From Ulvibacter antarcticus (GTDB lineage Bacteria > Bacteroidota > Bacteroidia > Flavobacteriales > Flavobacteriaceae): a DNA stretch of 64,000 bases. The position numbers and the translations under genes were made by a program. Shown here in pieces: positions 36,538 to 45,038 of the stretch. Position 1 is the stretch's first letter, and each line of letters begins with the position of its first letter. The notes below the pieces were generated by a model. It was not told the origin of the DNA. It searched no databases and was given only the letters and a program-made list of their open reading frames with translations. Location: positions 372,001 to 436,000 of the forward strand of contig NZ_REFC01000011.1 in the NCBI RefSeq assembly GCF_003688405.1, given 5' to 3'.

Positions 36538-38040
36538 CTATTCTACGATCATTTTTATGGTTGCTTCGGAAGTATTAGAAACAACATTCACAAAATAAAC
36601 CCCAGCTGTGAAGTTATGATCTATTTCAAAAGTACTACTCGGGATATTTCTTTCAGAATAAACAATCTTCCCTATAGCATCAACAACTGTCACTGCGGTA
36701 ATATCAATTTCTTCAGAAAAATTAAGAGAAAACCTGCCGTTGTTTGGGTTGGGAAAGAGTTGTATTCCAAATTCAGAAGAACTCAGATTCGGAATTGAGA
36801 GAATACTGTCATTTTCATAAACGATCACACTCCCTACATTACTTGAATTTATTTTCTTCAGGGGTACACCCACTGCAATTTTATTTCCAAGATCATTTAT
36901 TGCAGTACACCAACCAAATGCTGTGGGCGGTGACTCATTAATGGTAGAAAGTGTCTCACCCGCCTGCATCCAAATTGATCCATCGTACCTAAAAACACGT
37001 GCACTACCATGGGGATCAGTCCCATCGAACGGAGCGCCAATTGACACAATATTTCCCAGTCTATTTAATTCTACCGACTGACCAAAATTACCACTTTCGA
37101 CAGTACCCGGGATACTAGTGCCCAACTGATTCCAGATTGCATTTTGAAATTCGAAAACCTGAACTTTTCCATGGATATTGTTTTGGTTATGCCCCATGGA
37201 TGAAATTGCTAGTATCGTTCCATTATCATTTAGGTCGATTGCACTCCCGCCAACAATACAATAACCCATAACTTCATCTTCATTCTCACCATAAATCGAA
37301 TTTCCTTTTAAGGCCCAACTGTTACCATTAAACTCAAAGACCTCTACTTTGCCAGCATTTGAGCCTGCAGTATCATTTTCTGGTGAAGAAACGGCAATAA
37401 TCTCACCATTATCACTTATTGAAACAGAGGTTCCTGTATTATCTTCATTGGCCGTCCCAACAATACGCTGACCTTTCAGTATCCATACGTTGTTGTCAAT
37501 TTCAAAAACTTCTGCAAAACCAGGTGCTGAAACAAAAGCAGTAGTTTGATTCGCTCCAACAATTATCGTAGTTCCTGCTTCGTCAATCCCTACATCAATG
37601 CCATACCAATAATCTTGCTCAGCACCATATAATGTATTGCCTACTTGTACCCAAAAATCGTTCAGTAATTCAAAAACACGCACACCACCTGAGTATTCTC
37701 CATTAAACTCGTGATTCGAATTGCCAAGAATAATGTGTGTTCCCGAGGAATTCATTTGCACCCGTCCATCGCTTAGTCCATTACCGAGCAAACCTGGAAT
37801 ATCGTTGCCAATTTGTGTCCAAACATTATTCTGAAGCTCAAAAACTCTAACGCGACCTGCATTTGTTCCATTAATGAAAGAATCGTAAACAGCTACTACA
37901 TCCCCTGTACCATTCATAGCTACGGAAGTCCCAGTGAAAAAATCATCGGTCTCTCCAAAAATTTCTTGTCCCAATTCTACCCATTGAGCCGTACAAATGG
38001 AGGCAATAGAAAATAATAATAAAGTGAAAAGAGTTTTCAT
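36538..38040 (-). CDS. Secreted repeat protein with type IX secretion (Por) C-terminal sorting domain
   Basis: A 500-residue protein: signal peptide (residues 1 to about 18, ending CTAQ), then about seven repeats of roughly 50-60 residues with the pattern VFE-x2-NNxW-x3-G-x2-I-G and GxxxAVxxP, and finally a T9SS type A sorting domain from about residue 424 (LFPNPNNGRFSLNFSEEI ... GVYFVNVV). The repeats resemble FG-GAP/beta-propeller blades found in Flavobacteriia surface proteins. It is probably exported through the outer membrane and anchored or released. A near-consensus TATCTTTC element lies upstream. Confidence 0.85.
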   Translation of the reverse strand: MKTLFTLLLFSIASICTAQWVELGQEIFGETDDFFTGTSVAMNGTGDVVAVYDSFINGTNAGRVRVFELQNNVWTQIGNDIPGLLGNGLSDGRVQMNSSGTHIILGNSNHEFNGEYSGGVRVFELLNDFWVQVGNTLYGAEQDYWYGIDVGIDEAGTTIIVGANQTTAFVSAPGFAEVFEIDNNVWILKGQRIVGTANEDNTGTSVSISDNGEIIAVSSPENDTAGSNAGKVEVFEFNGNSWALKGNSIYGENEDEVMGYCIVGGSAIDLNDNGTILAISSMGHNQNNIHGKVQVFEFQNAIWNQLGTSIPGTVESGNFGQSVELNRLGNIVSIGAPFDGTDPHGSARVFRYDGSIWMQAGETLSTINESPPTAFGWCTAINDLGNKIAVGVPLKKINSSNVGSVIVYENDSILSIPNLSSSEFGIQLFPNPNNGRFSLNFSEEIDITAVTVVDAIGKIVYSERNIPSSTFEIDHNFTAGVYFVNVVSNTSEATIKMIVE

Positions 38041-38100
38041 ACATCAAATTTAGATAGCGAAAGATAACAATTCCTACAAAATAGTCTCTTACATAATTAT

Positions 38101-38108
38101 TACCTTTG
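38101..38108 (+). promoter_or_regulatory. Candidate -7 element (TACCTTTG) for gltX
   Basis: An exact TAnnTTTG match about 98 bp before the gltX ATG. It would give a leader near 90 nt that contains the hairpin at 38182. Confidence 0.45.
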
Positions 38109-38181
38109 CCGCTTCAATTAAGTTTCATCTTTTAAACAGTTTCTGTGCTTGCTGCAGATGACTAGGTTTAATTAAAAAAGA

Positions 38182-38199
38182 TACCTGCTTTCGCAGGTA
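38182..38199 (+). promoter_or_regulatory. Hairpin directly before the gltX start codon
   Basis: TACCTGC-TTTC-GCAGGTA forms a 7-bp stem with a 4-base loop that ends 6 bases before the ATG, where it would sit over the ribosome entry region. There is no U-run, so it is not a normal terminator. The core CCTGCYTTCGCAGG recurs before tRNA-Cys (44940). It may be a repeat or a translational control element; the sequence alone does not decide. Confidence 0.45.
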
Positions 38200-38205
38200 G
38201 TTATT

Positions 38206-39714
38206 ATGTCTCAAAAAGTACGTGTACGTTTCGCTCCAAGTCCAACAGGCCCCCTTCATATTGGTGGGGTAAGGACCGCCTTATTCAATTATTTGTTTGC
38301 TAAGAAACATGGGGGTGATTTTCTATTGCGAATAGAAGATACCGACCAAAACAGATATGTAGAAGGCGCCGAAGATTATATCGTTGAAGCGTTAAACTGG
38401 ATGAATATTCCTTTTGATGAAGGTCCAGGAAAGGAAGCCGATTGTGGTCCTTACCGCCAAAGTGAGCGTAAGGATTTATATAAGCAATACGCCGATGAGT
38501 TGATTAACTCCGGAAATGGGTATTATGCCTTTGATACTTCGGAAGAGCTTGACGCACACCGAAAAGATCACGAGGCAAAAGGAAAGACCTTTATTTATAA
38601 TTGGCACAATCGTCTAAAACTAAAGAACTCTTTGGCTCTTTCTGAAGCTGAAGTACAAGAACTACTAAACAAAGGTACTGACTATGTTATTCGTTTTAAA
38701 TCTCCGGAAGCTGAGACTTTGCATTTAAAAGATATGATTCGTGGAGATATTCAAATCGACACTAATGTATTGGATGATAAAGTGTTATTTAAAAGTGATG
38801 GGATGCCAACTTATCATTTAGCTAACATAGTTGATGATCATTTAATGAAAATCAGTCATGTGATTCGTGGGGAAGAATGGCTTCCTTCGATGGCATTGCA
38901 CGTTTTATTGTATAGAGCTTTTGGGTGGGATGCGCCTCAGTTTGCACATTTACCTTTGATTATGAAGCCTGAAGGAAAAGGGAAATTAAGTAAGCGCGAT
39001 GGCGATAAAATGGGCTTTCCGGTATTTCCTTTGGAATGGAAAACTGCAGATGGTGATGTTTTTTCAGGTTATCGAGAAGACGGGTATTTACCGGAAGCTG
39101 TGCTAAATATGTTGGCATTTTTAGGATGGAACCCGGGTACGGAGCAGGAAATTTTTAGTTTAACTGAATTGGTAGAAGCTTTCGAAATAGAACGTGTTCA
39201 CAAGGCAGGTGCGAAGTTCGATCCCGAGAAAACGAAGTGGTTTCAGCATCAGTATCTTCAGCAAATGGACAACGATGTATTAGCTGCGCAATTCAAAGGT
39301 CTATTAAAGGAGAAAGAGGTTTCGACTGTGCTCAACCTGACATTGATAGTCTCTATGTTAAAAGAGCGGGCCACCTTTGTTGAAGATCTGTGGGAGCAAG
39401 GAAGTTTCTTTTTTGTCACTCCTGAAAACTATAACGAAAAAGCTTCAGCTAAAGCATTCAAGCCAGAAACACCCGAACTATTAAACAGTGTTTTAGACAT
39501 TGTAAAAAGTACAGAAGATTTTTCCGCAGCAAATCTTTCCGAAGCTATAAAAGGATGGATCACTTCAAAAGATATTGGTTTTGGAAAAGTAATGATGCCT
39601 CTCCGACTTGCTTTAGTTGGTGATATGAAAGGCCCTGATGTTTTTGAAATTGCTTCACTTTTAGGAAAAGAAGAAACGATCAAGCGTATTGAGAATGCGT
39701 TAAAAGTAATTTAA
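38206..39714 (+). CDS. gltX: Glutamyl-tRNA synthetase
   Basis: A 502-residue class I aminoacyl-tRNA synthetase. Seen: RFAPSPTGPLHIGGVRTA at residues 6-23 with the HIGH-type signature, RIEDTDQNR, RGEEWLPS, and KLSKRDGD (KMSKS-type). The C-terminal anticodon-binding domain is present. Because glnS is also in the window, Gln-tRNA is charged directly and this enzyme is probably discriminating. It is convergent with the beta-barrel gene, 4 bp apart at the stops. Confidence 0.96.
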   Translation: MSQKVRVRFAPSPTGPLHIGGVRTALFNYLFAKKHGGDFLLRIEDTDQNRYVEGAEDYIVEALNWMNIPFDEGPGKEADCGPYRQSERKDLYKQYADELINSGNGYYAFDTSEELDAHRKDHEAKGKTFIYNWHNRLKLKNSLALSEAEVQELLNKGTDYVIRFKSPEAETLHLKDMIRGDIQIDTNVLDDKVLFKSDGMPTYHLANIVDDHLMKISHVIRGEEWLPSMALHVLLYRAFGWDAPQFAHLPLIMKPEGKGKLSKRDGDKMGFPVFPLEWKTADGDVFSGYREDGYLPEAVLNMLAFLGWNPGTEQEIFSLTELVEAFEIERVHKAGAKFDPEKTKWFQHQYLQQMDNDVLAAQFKGLLKEKEVSTVLNLTLIVSMLKERATFVEDLWEQGSFFFVTPENYNEKASAKAFKPETPELLNSVLDIVKSTEDFSAANLSEAIKGWITSKDIGFGKVMMPLRLALVGDMKGPDVFEIASLLGKEETIKRIENALKVI

Positions 39715-39718
39715 CTGC

Positions 39719-40378
39719 TTAAAAATAGAAGGTTGCAGCAAATACTATGGTGCTACTGTGACCTTCAAAATCCTTGCTCTCCAGACCCTGGTCGCTTAGT
39801 TTTCCAAGCATGTTTGAAACGCCATATTGGTACATAGCACTTAATCTAAATACTTCTAGTCCAGCTGTAATTCCAGCGGCAGCACGAAAATTAATTCTGT
39901 TGATATCCTGAATATCTTTCGCTGTTAGGGTAGAATAGCCCTCTAAAATGTAGTCGTTAAATCTATCGTTATCTACTTCTAACTTACTATTTACATTGAG
40001 GATAGGGCCAAATTCTAAACTCAGATGGTGTTTAATAATATTTAAACTTCCAAGTATTCCAACCTGTGCAGCCATTAAATTGTAATTTATAAAAACTGGA
40101 TCGCCAGTTAGAATGGGTCTTCCCTGTATCCCAATATTACTATCGTAAAAGCTAACCCCAAAAATGAGGTCGAATGGTCCCCTGAAAGAACCTCTGGTTG
40201 TAAGTCCGCCCTCAAATCCATTTCCTTGTTCTGTCACCAAATTATCGGTATTAATGTCGAACAAGATGAGTCCTCCAGTTAAACCAATCCGGTTGTATTC
40301 TTCGTAATTTCGTTGTGCGTTCGCTTGTTGAAATAAAAGGAAACAAATAGTAACAAACGTAAGAGATTTAAGACTCAT
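39719..40378 (-). CDS. Outer-membrane beta-barrel protein
   Basis: A 219-residue protein with a signal peptide (residues 1-21, ending ANAQ), alternating hydrophobic strands and a C-terminal aromatic residue (VFAATFYF). These are the marks of an eight- to ten-stranded outer-membrane beta-barrel of the PorT/outer membrane protein beta-barrel type. Segments such as NRIGLTGGLILFDI and GITAGLEVFRLSAMYQYG suit barrel strands. Cargo or function cannot be assigned. It is transcribed away from the SPFH gene and converges with gltX. Confidence 0.72.
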   Translation of the reverse strand: MSLKSLTFVTICFLLFQQANAQRNYEEYNRIGLTGGLILFDINTDNLVTEQGNGFEGGLTTRGSFRGPFDLIFGVSFYDSNIGIQGRPILTGDPVFINYNLMAAQVGILGSLNIIKHHLSLEFGPILNVNSKLEVDNDRFNDYILEGYSTLTAKDIQDINRINFRAAAGITAGLEVFRLSAMYQYGVSNMLGKLSDQGLESKDFEGHSSTIVFAATFYF

Positions 40379-40413
40379 ATAAGGATGGAATTTAGAGCTG
40401 ATAAAAGTAGCTT

Positions 40414-40421
40414 TATTTTTG
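40414..40421 (+). promoter_or_regulatory. Candidate -7 element (TATTTTTG) for the SPFH gene
   Basis: An exact TAnnTTTG match about 36 bp before the ATG at 40458. It overlaps an in-frame TTG (40419) that could be mistaken for a start. Confidence 0.45.
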
Positions 40422-40457
40422 TATCTTCAAAAATGTAACCAATTTAAAAATTATAAT

Positions 40458-41450
40458 ATGGGATGGTCAATTTTATTAATACCTTTTTTACTGTTCGGAT
40501 TTTTTGTTCTAATCGCTAGTGTATTTACCGTTAAGCAGCAAACATCTGCAATTGTAGAACGCTTCGGAAAGTTTTTAAGTATTAGAAACTCGGGACTTCA
40601 TTTTAAAATTCCTGTTTTTGATCGGATTGCAGGAAGAATTAATTTAAAAATTCAGCAGTTAGATGTGATGGTTGAAACTAAAACGAAAGATGACGTTTTT
40701 GTTCGACTAAAGATTTCCGTACAATTTCAGGTGCTAAAAGAGAAGGTATATGATGCTTTTTATAAGCTTGAAAGTCCTCACGATCAAATTACTTCCTACG
40801 TGTTTGATGTAGTACGTGCCGAAGTTCCTAAAATGAAACTAGATGATGTTTTTGAAAGAAAAGATGATGTTGCCATTGCAGTTAAAACGGAGCTGAATGA
40901 AGCTATGATCAATTATGGTTACGATATTATTAAAACTTTAGTGACGGATATTGATCCGGATATACAAGTAAAAGCCGCTATGAATCGTATAAACGCTGCC
41001 GAACGAGAAAAAGTGGCCGCCGAATACGAAGCTGAAGCTGAACGAATTAAAATAGTTGCTAAAGCACGTGCCGAAGCAGAGAGTAAACGCTTACAAGGAC
41101 AGGGTATCGCAGATCAACGACGAGAAATTGCCAGAGGACTAGAAGAAAGTGTAGATGTATTAAACAATGTTGGTATTAATTCTCAGGAAGCTTCAGCATT
41201 AATTGTGGTTACACAACACTATGATACACTTCAATCCATAGGAGAACATACCAATAGCAATCTTATTTTACTGCCTAATTCTCCACAGGCAGGAAGTAAT
41301 ATGTTAAATGAAATGATCGCTTCTTTTGTTGCGAGTAATCAAATTGGGGAACAGATGAAAAAGGACAATGAAGCAAAGGGTATTACCAATAAACAGAAAA
41401 GAACACCGCCGCCACCGAGAGCACCAGAAGGTGAAGATCTAACGTATTAA
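40458..41450 (+). CDS. SPFH/Band 7 (stomatin-like) membrane protein
   Basis: About 330 residues from the ATG at 40458; an in-frame TTG at 40419 lies within the promoter element. One N-terminal transmembrane helix (about residues 3-24) is followed by an SPFH domain (TVKQQTSAIVERFGKF, LDVMVETKTKDDVFVRL) and a coiled coil rich in Ala/Glu (AAEREKVAAEYEAEAERIK). The family assembles into membrane-associated rings and modulates proteases or membrane microdomains. The tail ends in a proline-rich TPPPPRAP. It is closed by a strong terminator. Confidence 0.9.
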   Translation: MGWSILLIPFLLFGFFVLIASVFTVKQQTSAIVERFGKFLSIRNSGLHFKIPVFDRIAGRINLKIQQLDVMVETKTKDDVFVRLKISVQFQVLKEKVYDAFYKLESPHDQITSYVFDVVRAEVPKMKLDDVFERKDDVAIAVKTELNEAMINYGYDIIKTLVTDIDPDIQVKAAMNRINAAEREKVAAEYEAEAERIKIVAKARAEAESKRLQGQGIADQRREIARGLEESVDVLNNVGINSQEASALIVVTQHYDTLQSIGEHTNSNLILLPNSPQAGSNMLNEMIASFVASNQIGEQMKKDNEAKGITNKQKRTPPPPRAPEGEDLTY

Positions 41451-41453
41451 ATC

Positions 41454-41488
41454 AAAAAACCCTTCAGTTAAACTGAAGGGTTTTTTTT
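41454..41488 (+). terminator. Rho-independent terminator after the SPFH gene
   Basis: ACCCTTCAGTT / AACTGAAGGGT stem followed by eight T. The A-run on the left makes it bidirectional, so it can also end the minus-strand YtxH-holin-DUF6327 transcript. Confidence 0.92.
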
Positions 41489-41504
41489 GCTGGTAAACAT
41501 CCCC

Positions 41505-41741
41505 TTAGGATTTGCGTCTTAAATATCTATTTATTGCAAACCCAATAATTGGGGTTAATAATTTTAAAAGAATTGCACTTGTTGTTAAGCTTCCAACAAG
41601 ACCAGTTATCAGTTTAGATGGAGATAAGCTTTCTTTTGTCTCCGATAAGTTAAGTTTTAACTCTTCCTTATTGATTTCAGATTGCAACTGAAGTATTTTC
41701 AGGTCTTTATCTACCTCCTCGAATGTTCTATATCTCCTCAT
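41505..41741 (-). CDS. Small hypothetical protein of the DUF6327 type
   Basis: A 78-residue protein with an N-terminal MRRYRTFEEVDKDLKILQLQ, a helical charged part and a hydrophobic segment near residues 45-68. I believe this is the family called DUF6327, from memory. It is the last gene of a three-gene unit (YtxH-like, holin-like, this) and overlaps the holin-like gene by 14 bases. The same small trio is common in Flavobacteriia, where stress or envelope roles are suspected but unproven. Confidence 0.65.
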   Translation of the reverse strand: MRRYRTFEEVDKDLKILQLQSEINKEELKLNLSETKESLSPSKLITGLVGSLTTSAILLKLLTPIIGFAINRYLRRKS

Positions 41742-42159
41742 TCTTTTCCTCTTTCTTTTCCTCTTTGTTGGCCATAATACTAGTTAATACATCCGGCTCC
41801 GGATCTGAATCATTATCGAAGAAAATATCTGAAAACTTCGTCAGTATAAGTTTTTCAATTGATTTTTTACCAAATAGTAAAATGATCAGTATGATTAAAA
41901 TATAAAATCCACCGACAATAAAATATCCAGCATATCTACTGTCAATGATATCTCCTAACCAAAGAGCCGCACCTACCGAAAAAAAGAATAAAACCAACAA
42001 TAGAAAAATCCCTACTGTTAAAAAGGTTACCAAGGATATTACTGTCTTGGAAATGGTTTTAAAGGATCGAAGCTTATAATACTCCGAACTGTTTTTTAGG
42101 TACTCTTGTGCTTTACTCCCCGACTTTTCTATGTTGTCTGAAAGGGAATCAAATGCCAT
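41728..42159 (-). CDS. Phage holin family-like (PF07332-type) membrane protein
   Basis: A 143-residue protein with two transmembrane helices (about residues 38-62 and 72-96) and a charged C-terminal tail. This matches the chromosomal 'phage holin family'/putative holin-X proteins of Bacteroidota. Despite the name there is no phage context: neighbours are YtxH-like and DUF6327-like genes, spaced by 1 bp and overlapped by 14 bp. The role is unknown. Confidence 0.72.
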   Translation of the reverse strand: MAFDSLSDNIEKSGSKAQEYLKNSSEYYKLRSFKTISKTVISLVTFLTVGIFLLLVLFFFSVGAALWLGDIIDSRYAGYFIVGGFYILIILIILLFGKKSIEKLILTKFSDIFFDNDSDPEPDVLTSIMANKEEKKEEKNEEI

Positions 42160-42160
42160 A

Positions 42161-42538
42161 TTAAACTGTCGCCTTTTTTATTTTTGCTTTTGCATTAGCA
42201 AGAGTCGAATCCTTCTGAAGTCTTGCATTCTGTACTCGCAATGCTTCTAATTTCTCTTCCATTGCAACTAAAATGTCATCTGCCTTATAACTTGCAGAAG
42301 ACAAAGTGCTTTCTAGTTTTTGCTCGAAGTTTAATCTTGCTTTCTGAGCTTTTTCACTTAAGTTTTCGGTCGTTGCCTTCACTTGTTTGTTAAGCTGTTT
42401 TTGAGCTTTTTTTGTCTCTTTGCTTATTTTGCTTCTGGTTTTTGAACCCTTATCTGGAGCGTATAAAATTCCTATTCCTGCTCCAATTGCTGCTCCTGTT
42501 AAGATAGCCAATAATGTTTGTCCGGTATTTGATGCCAT
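42161..42538 (-). CDS. YtxH domain-containing protein
   Basis: A 125-residue protein: a short Gly-rich hydrophobic N-terminus (LLAILTGAAIGAGIGILYAPDKGSKTR), then a Lys/Ala-rich amphipathic coiled coil. This is the standard YtxH/general-stress-protein layout. It is the first gene of the trio, and a TATCTTTG element lies about 33-41 bp before its ATG. Stress-related membrane tethering is usual for the family; the exact function is unknown. Confidence 0.85.
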   Translation of the reverse strand: MASNTGQTLLAILTGAAIGAGIGILYAPDKGSKTRSKISKETKKAQKQLNKQVKATTENLSEKAQKARLNFEQKLESTLSSASYKADDILVAMEEKLEALRVQNARLQKDSTLANAKAKIKKATV

Positions 42539-42571
42539 GTTTTTTGTTTTAATTGATTAATAACTGTCTCT

Positions 42572-42579
42572 CAAAGATA
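42572..42579 (-). promoter_or_regulatory. Candidate -7 element (TATCTTTG) for the YtxH unit
   Basis: An exact TAnnTTTG match on the minus strand, 33-41 bp before the YtxH ATG. The intergenic region of 194 bp to glnS is AT-rich and otherwise shows nothing. Confidence 0.5.
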
Positions 42580-42732
42580 CAAATGTTAAAACTCAGGCAT
42601 TGTTAATAACCGGTTAATAGTTGAATTACAATGTATAAAATTGTCTTAAAATCAGAGTTTTATAGCCAATTATTCTTAAACTCTTCCCTAAACAAATCAT
42701 TCAATGTTAAAACCGTAACCCAATTAACTTTA

Positions 42733-44409
42733 CTAATTCAGCTTTGCCCAGGAGTCACGAAGTGCGACCGTTCTATTGAAAACTATTTTATCTGGCCCAC
42801 TATCTTTGTCAACGACGAAATATCCTAACCGCTGAAACTGAAATTTATCTTCCGGTTTTGCCTCTTGTAAACTGGGTTCTGCGTATCCGGTAATAACTTG
42901 AAGAGAATCCTGGTTTATAAACTCCATAAAATCCTTGTCCTTATGAGTATCCGGTGAAGGATCGGAGAACAAACGGTCATAAATTCTAACTTCAATTTCT
43001 AATGCTTCCTTAATAGAAACCCAGTGTAATGTACCTTTTACTTTCCGAAGAGAAGCTTCGCTACCACTGCCACTTTTGCTATCAAGGTCGTAGGTACAAT
43101 GTATTTCTGTAATATTTCCTTCGGAATCTTTTACAACACTTTCACCTTTAATAATATAAGCATTCTTCAATCTAACCTCTTTGTCGATAGTAAGTCTGAA
43201 GTATTTTCTATTCGCTTCTTCTTTGAAATCTTCTCTTTCAATATACAATTCTCTAGAAAATGGTACTTTTCGGAAGCCAGCAGCTTCATCTTCCTGATTG
43301 TTCTCTGCATCTAACCATTCTGTTTCACCTTCAGGATAATTGGTAATCACCAATTTCACAGGGTCCAGCACTGCCATTACTCTTGGTGCTATCTTGTTTA
43401 AATCCTCCCGAACATTAAATTCCAAATGTGATACATCTATAAGATTATCACGCTTTCCAACGCCAATACTCTCAACGAAATTCCGAATCGATTCGGGTGT
43501 ATATCCTCTTCTCTTTAAACCGGAAATTGTAGGCATACGAGGATCATCCCAACCGTTAACAACACCTTCTTCTACCAATCTAGCCAGTTTTCGTTTGCTA
43601 ACCACTGTATGACTTAAATTCCTGCGGGCAAATTCACGCTGCTTAGGGCGTAGTTTATCACTATCGTACACTTGGTCCAAAAACCAATCATAAAGCTCTC
43701 TATGAGGCTGAAATTCGAGTGTACAGAACGAGTGAGATACCTGTTCTATGTAATCACTTTCGCCATGGGTCCAATCGTACATTGGGAATATTTTCCAATC
43801 GGTTCCCGTTCGGTGATGATGCTTGTGCAACGTTCTATACATTACTGGATCTCGCATCAACATATTAGGTGAGCTCATATCGATTTTTGCGCGCAAAACA
43901 TGTTCGCCAGCTTCCGATTCACCATTCTTCATTTTCTCCAAAAGCGAGAGGTTTTCTTCAATAGGACGATCGCGAAAAGGGCTTGCGGTTCCTGTGGTTG
44001 TTGGAGTTCCTTTCTGTTGTGCCATAGCTTCGGAAGTTTGAGAATCTACGTAAGCTTTACCTTCTTTTATCAATTGAACAGCCCAATCATACAACTGTTG
44101 GAAATAATCTGAAGCATAACATTCGGTATCCCATTCAAATCCCAGCCATTCAACATCTCTTTTTATTGCATCGACAAATTCCTGTTCTTCCTTTGCCGGA
44201 TTCGTATCGTCAAACCTTAGATTTACAGGAGCATTATACTTTTTTCCTAATCCAAAATTTAGACAGATAGCCGAAGCATGTCCAATATGCAAATAACCAT
44301 TGGGTTCAGGCGGGAATCTAAATCGGAGTTTGTCCTTGGAATGTGTGGAAGATAAGTCGTCTTCAATGATATGCTCAATAAAATTGAGGGATTCTGTTTC
44401 GTTTGCCAT
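42733..44409 (-). CDS. glnS: Glutaminyl-tRNA synthetase
   Basis: A 558-residue class I synthetase. Seen: PPEPNGYLHIGHA at residues 32-44 (HIGH), RFDDTNPAKE, SYCT-less DWTHGESDYIEQVSHS, and the VVSKRKL form of KMSKS. A C-terminal beta-barrel anticodon domain follows. The ATG at 44409 is chosen; an upstream in-frame GTG (44427) lies inside the promoter element. Presence of glnS beside a discriminating gltX means no need for GatCAB-made Gln-tRNA. It is transcribed divergently from folB. Confidence 0.95.
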   Translation of the reverse strand: MANETESLNFIEHIIEDDLSSTHSKDKLRFRFPPEPNGYLHIGHASAICLNFGLGKKYNAPVNLRFDDTNPAKEEQEFVDAIKRDVEWLGFEWDTECYASDYFQQLYDWAVQLIKEGKAYVDSQTSEAMAQQKGTPTTTGTASPFRDRPIEENLSLLEKMKNGESEAGEHVLRAKIDMSSPNMLMRDPVMYRTLHKHHHRTGTDWKIFPMYDWTHGESDYIEQVSHSFCTLEFQPHRELYDWFLDQVYDSDKLRPKQREFARRNLSHTVVSKRKLARLVEEGVVNGWDDPRMPTISGLKRRGYTPESIRNFVESIGVGKRDNLIDVSHLEFNVREDLNKIAPRVMAVLDPVKLVITNYPEGETEWLDAENNQEDEAAGFRKVPFSRELYIEREDFKEEANRKYFRLTIDKEVRLKNAYIIKGESVVKDSEGNITEIHCTYDLDSKSGSGSEASLRKVKGTLHWVSIKEALEIEVRIYDRLFSDPSPDTHKDKDFMEFINQDSLQVITGYAEPSLQEAKPEDKFQFQRLGYFVVDKDSGPDKIVFNRTVALRDSWAKLN

Positions 44410-44426
44410 AGTATAAAAATAATGCA

Positions 44427-44434
44427 CAAAGGTA
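44427..44434 (-). promoter_or_regulatory. Candidate -7 element (TACCTTTG) for glnS
   Basis: An exact TAnnTTTG match on the minus strand, 18-25 bp before the ATG at 44409. It overlaps the in-frame GTG at 44427, which argues against that codon as a start. Confidence 0.5.
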
Positions 44435-44487
44435 ACTATTTCACTAATAACTTAACGCATTAAATACCCCAACTACAACGGGATTCG

Positions 44488-44495
44488 TATCTTTG
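44488..44495 (+). promoter_or_regulatory. Candidate -7 element (TATCTTTG) abutting folB
   Basis: An exact TAnnTTTG match ending 5 bp before the ATG at 44501 and 14 bp before the ATG at 44510. Transcription would begin close to the first ATG, which favours the second ATG or a leaderless message. Confidence 0.45.
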
Positions 44496-44509
44496 CCAAA
44501 ATGCCATTT

Positions 44510-44866
44510 ATGAGTACCATACGTTTAAAAAACATAAAGATCTATGCTTTTCACGGTTGCCTAATTGAGGAAGGTAAAATTGGATCAGATTATTTAGTAA
44601 ATCTTTCAGTAAAAGCCGATCTCACTCATGCTGCAAAGAGTGACGAGTTAAATGATACAGTTGATTATGTTCACCTTCAGAAAATAGTTAAAGTAGAAAT
44701 GGCAAAACGGTCCAAATTACTAGAGCATGTAGGACAGAGAATTATTGACAGCATATTTACTCAACTTGAATTGGTTACCTCTGTAAAAGTAACTGTGGCT
44801 AAGGTCAACCCACCTATTGGAGGCGATGTTGCAGAAGTAAGTGTGACTATGAAAGCCAAACGGTAA
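44510..44866 (+). CDS. folB: Dihydroneopterin aldolase
   Basis: About 118 residues. It converts dihydroneopterin to 6-hydroxymethyl-dihydropterin in folate synthesis. Seen: AFHGCLIEEGKIGSDYLVNL with the catalytic Glu, VDYVHLQKIV, and VAKVNPPIGGDVAEVSV carrying the catalytic Lys near the C-terminus. There are two in-frame ATGs, at 44501 and 44510. The second is preferred because it leaves room for a transcription start. It supplies the folate pathway, and so 10-formyl-THF. Confidence 0.9.
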   Translation: MSTIRLKNIKIYAFHGCLIEEGKIGSDYLVNLSVKADLTHAAKSDELNDTVDYVHLQKIVKVEMAKRSKLLEHVGQRIIDSIFTQLELVTSVKVTVAKVNPPIGGDVAEVSVTMKAKR

Positions 44867-44900
44867 TTGAAATAAAATGCGGTATTTGTATTAATATTTT

Positions 44901-44908
44901 TATATTTG
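44901..44908 (+). promoter_or_regulatory. Candidate -7 element (TATATTTG) for tRNA-Cys
   Basis: An exact TAnnTTTG match about 54 bp before the mature tRNA 5' end. The leader holds the CCTGCCTTCGCAGG hairpin at 44940-44955. Confidence 0.4.
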
Positions 44909-44939
44909 CAGCCATCTTTTGAGCCTCGGTTTAGGAGAT

Positions 44940-44955
44940 TCCTGCCTTCGCAGGA
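44940..44955 (+). repeat. TCCTGC-CTTC-GCAGGA hairpin before tRNA-Cys
   Basis: A 6-bp stem with a 4-base loop just 6 bp before the tRNA 5' end. It shares the core CCTGCYTTCGCAGG with the hairpin ahead of gltX (38182). It may belong to the tRNA precursor leader. Confidence 0.5.
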
Positions 44956-44961
44956 TTTTAA

Positions 44962-45035
44962 GGCATCATGGCCGAGTGGCTAGGCAGAGGTCTGCAAAAC
45001 CTTCTACAGCGGTTCGAATCCGCTTGATGCCTCCA
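44962..45035 (+). tRNA. tRNA-Cys (anticodon GCA)
   Basis: Cloverleaf recognised by eye: 7-bp acceptor stem GGCATCA/TGATGCC, D-arm with GCCGAGTGGCTAGGC, anticodon stem GAGGT/ACCTT around loop CTGCAAA giving anticodon GCA (Cys), T-arm GCGG-TTCGAATC-CGC with the GTTCGAATC box, discriminator T and an encoded CCA. A terminator-like hairpin follows at 45039. The 3' end is repeated in tandem downstream. Confidence 0.95.
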
Positions 45036-45038
45036 AAG

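Noticed and set aside
36538-38040. Repeated blocks that might look like a CRISPR or tandem array
   Set aside because: They are divergent protein repeats of about 50-60 residues in one continuous secreted protein.
41728-42159. Prophage remnant (holin)
   Set aside because: Chromosomal holin-like family; no other phage gene, no integrase, no att sites in the neighbourhood.
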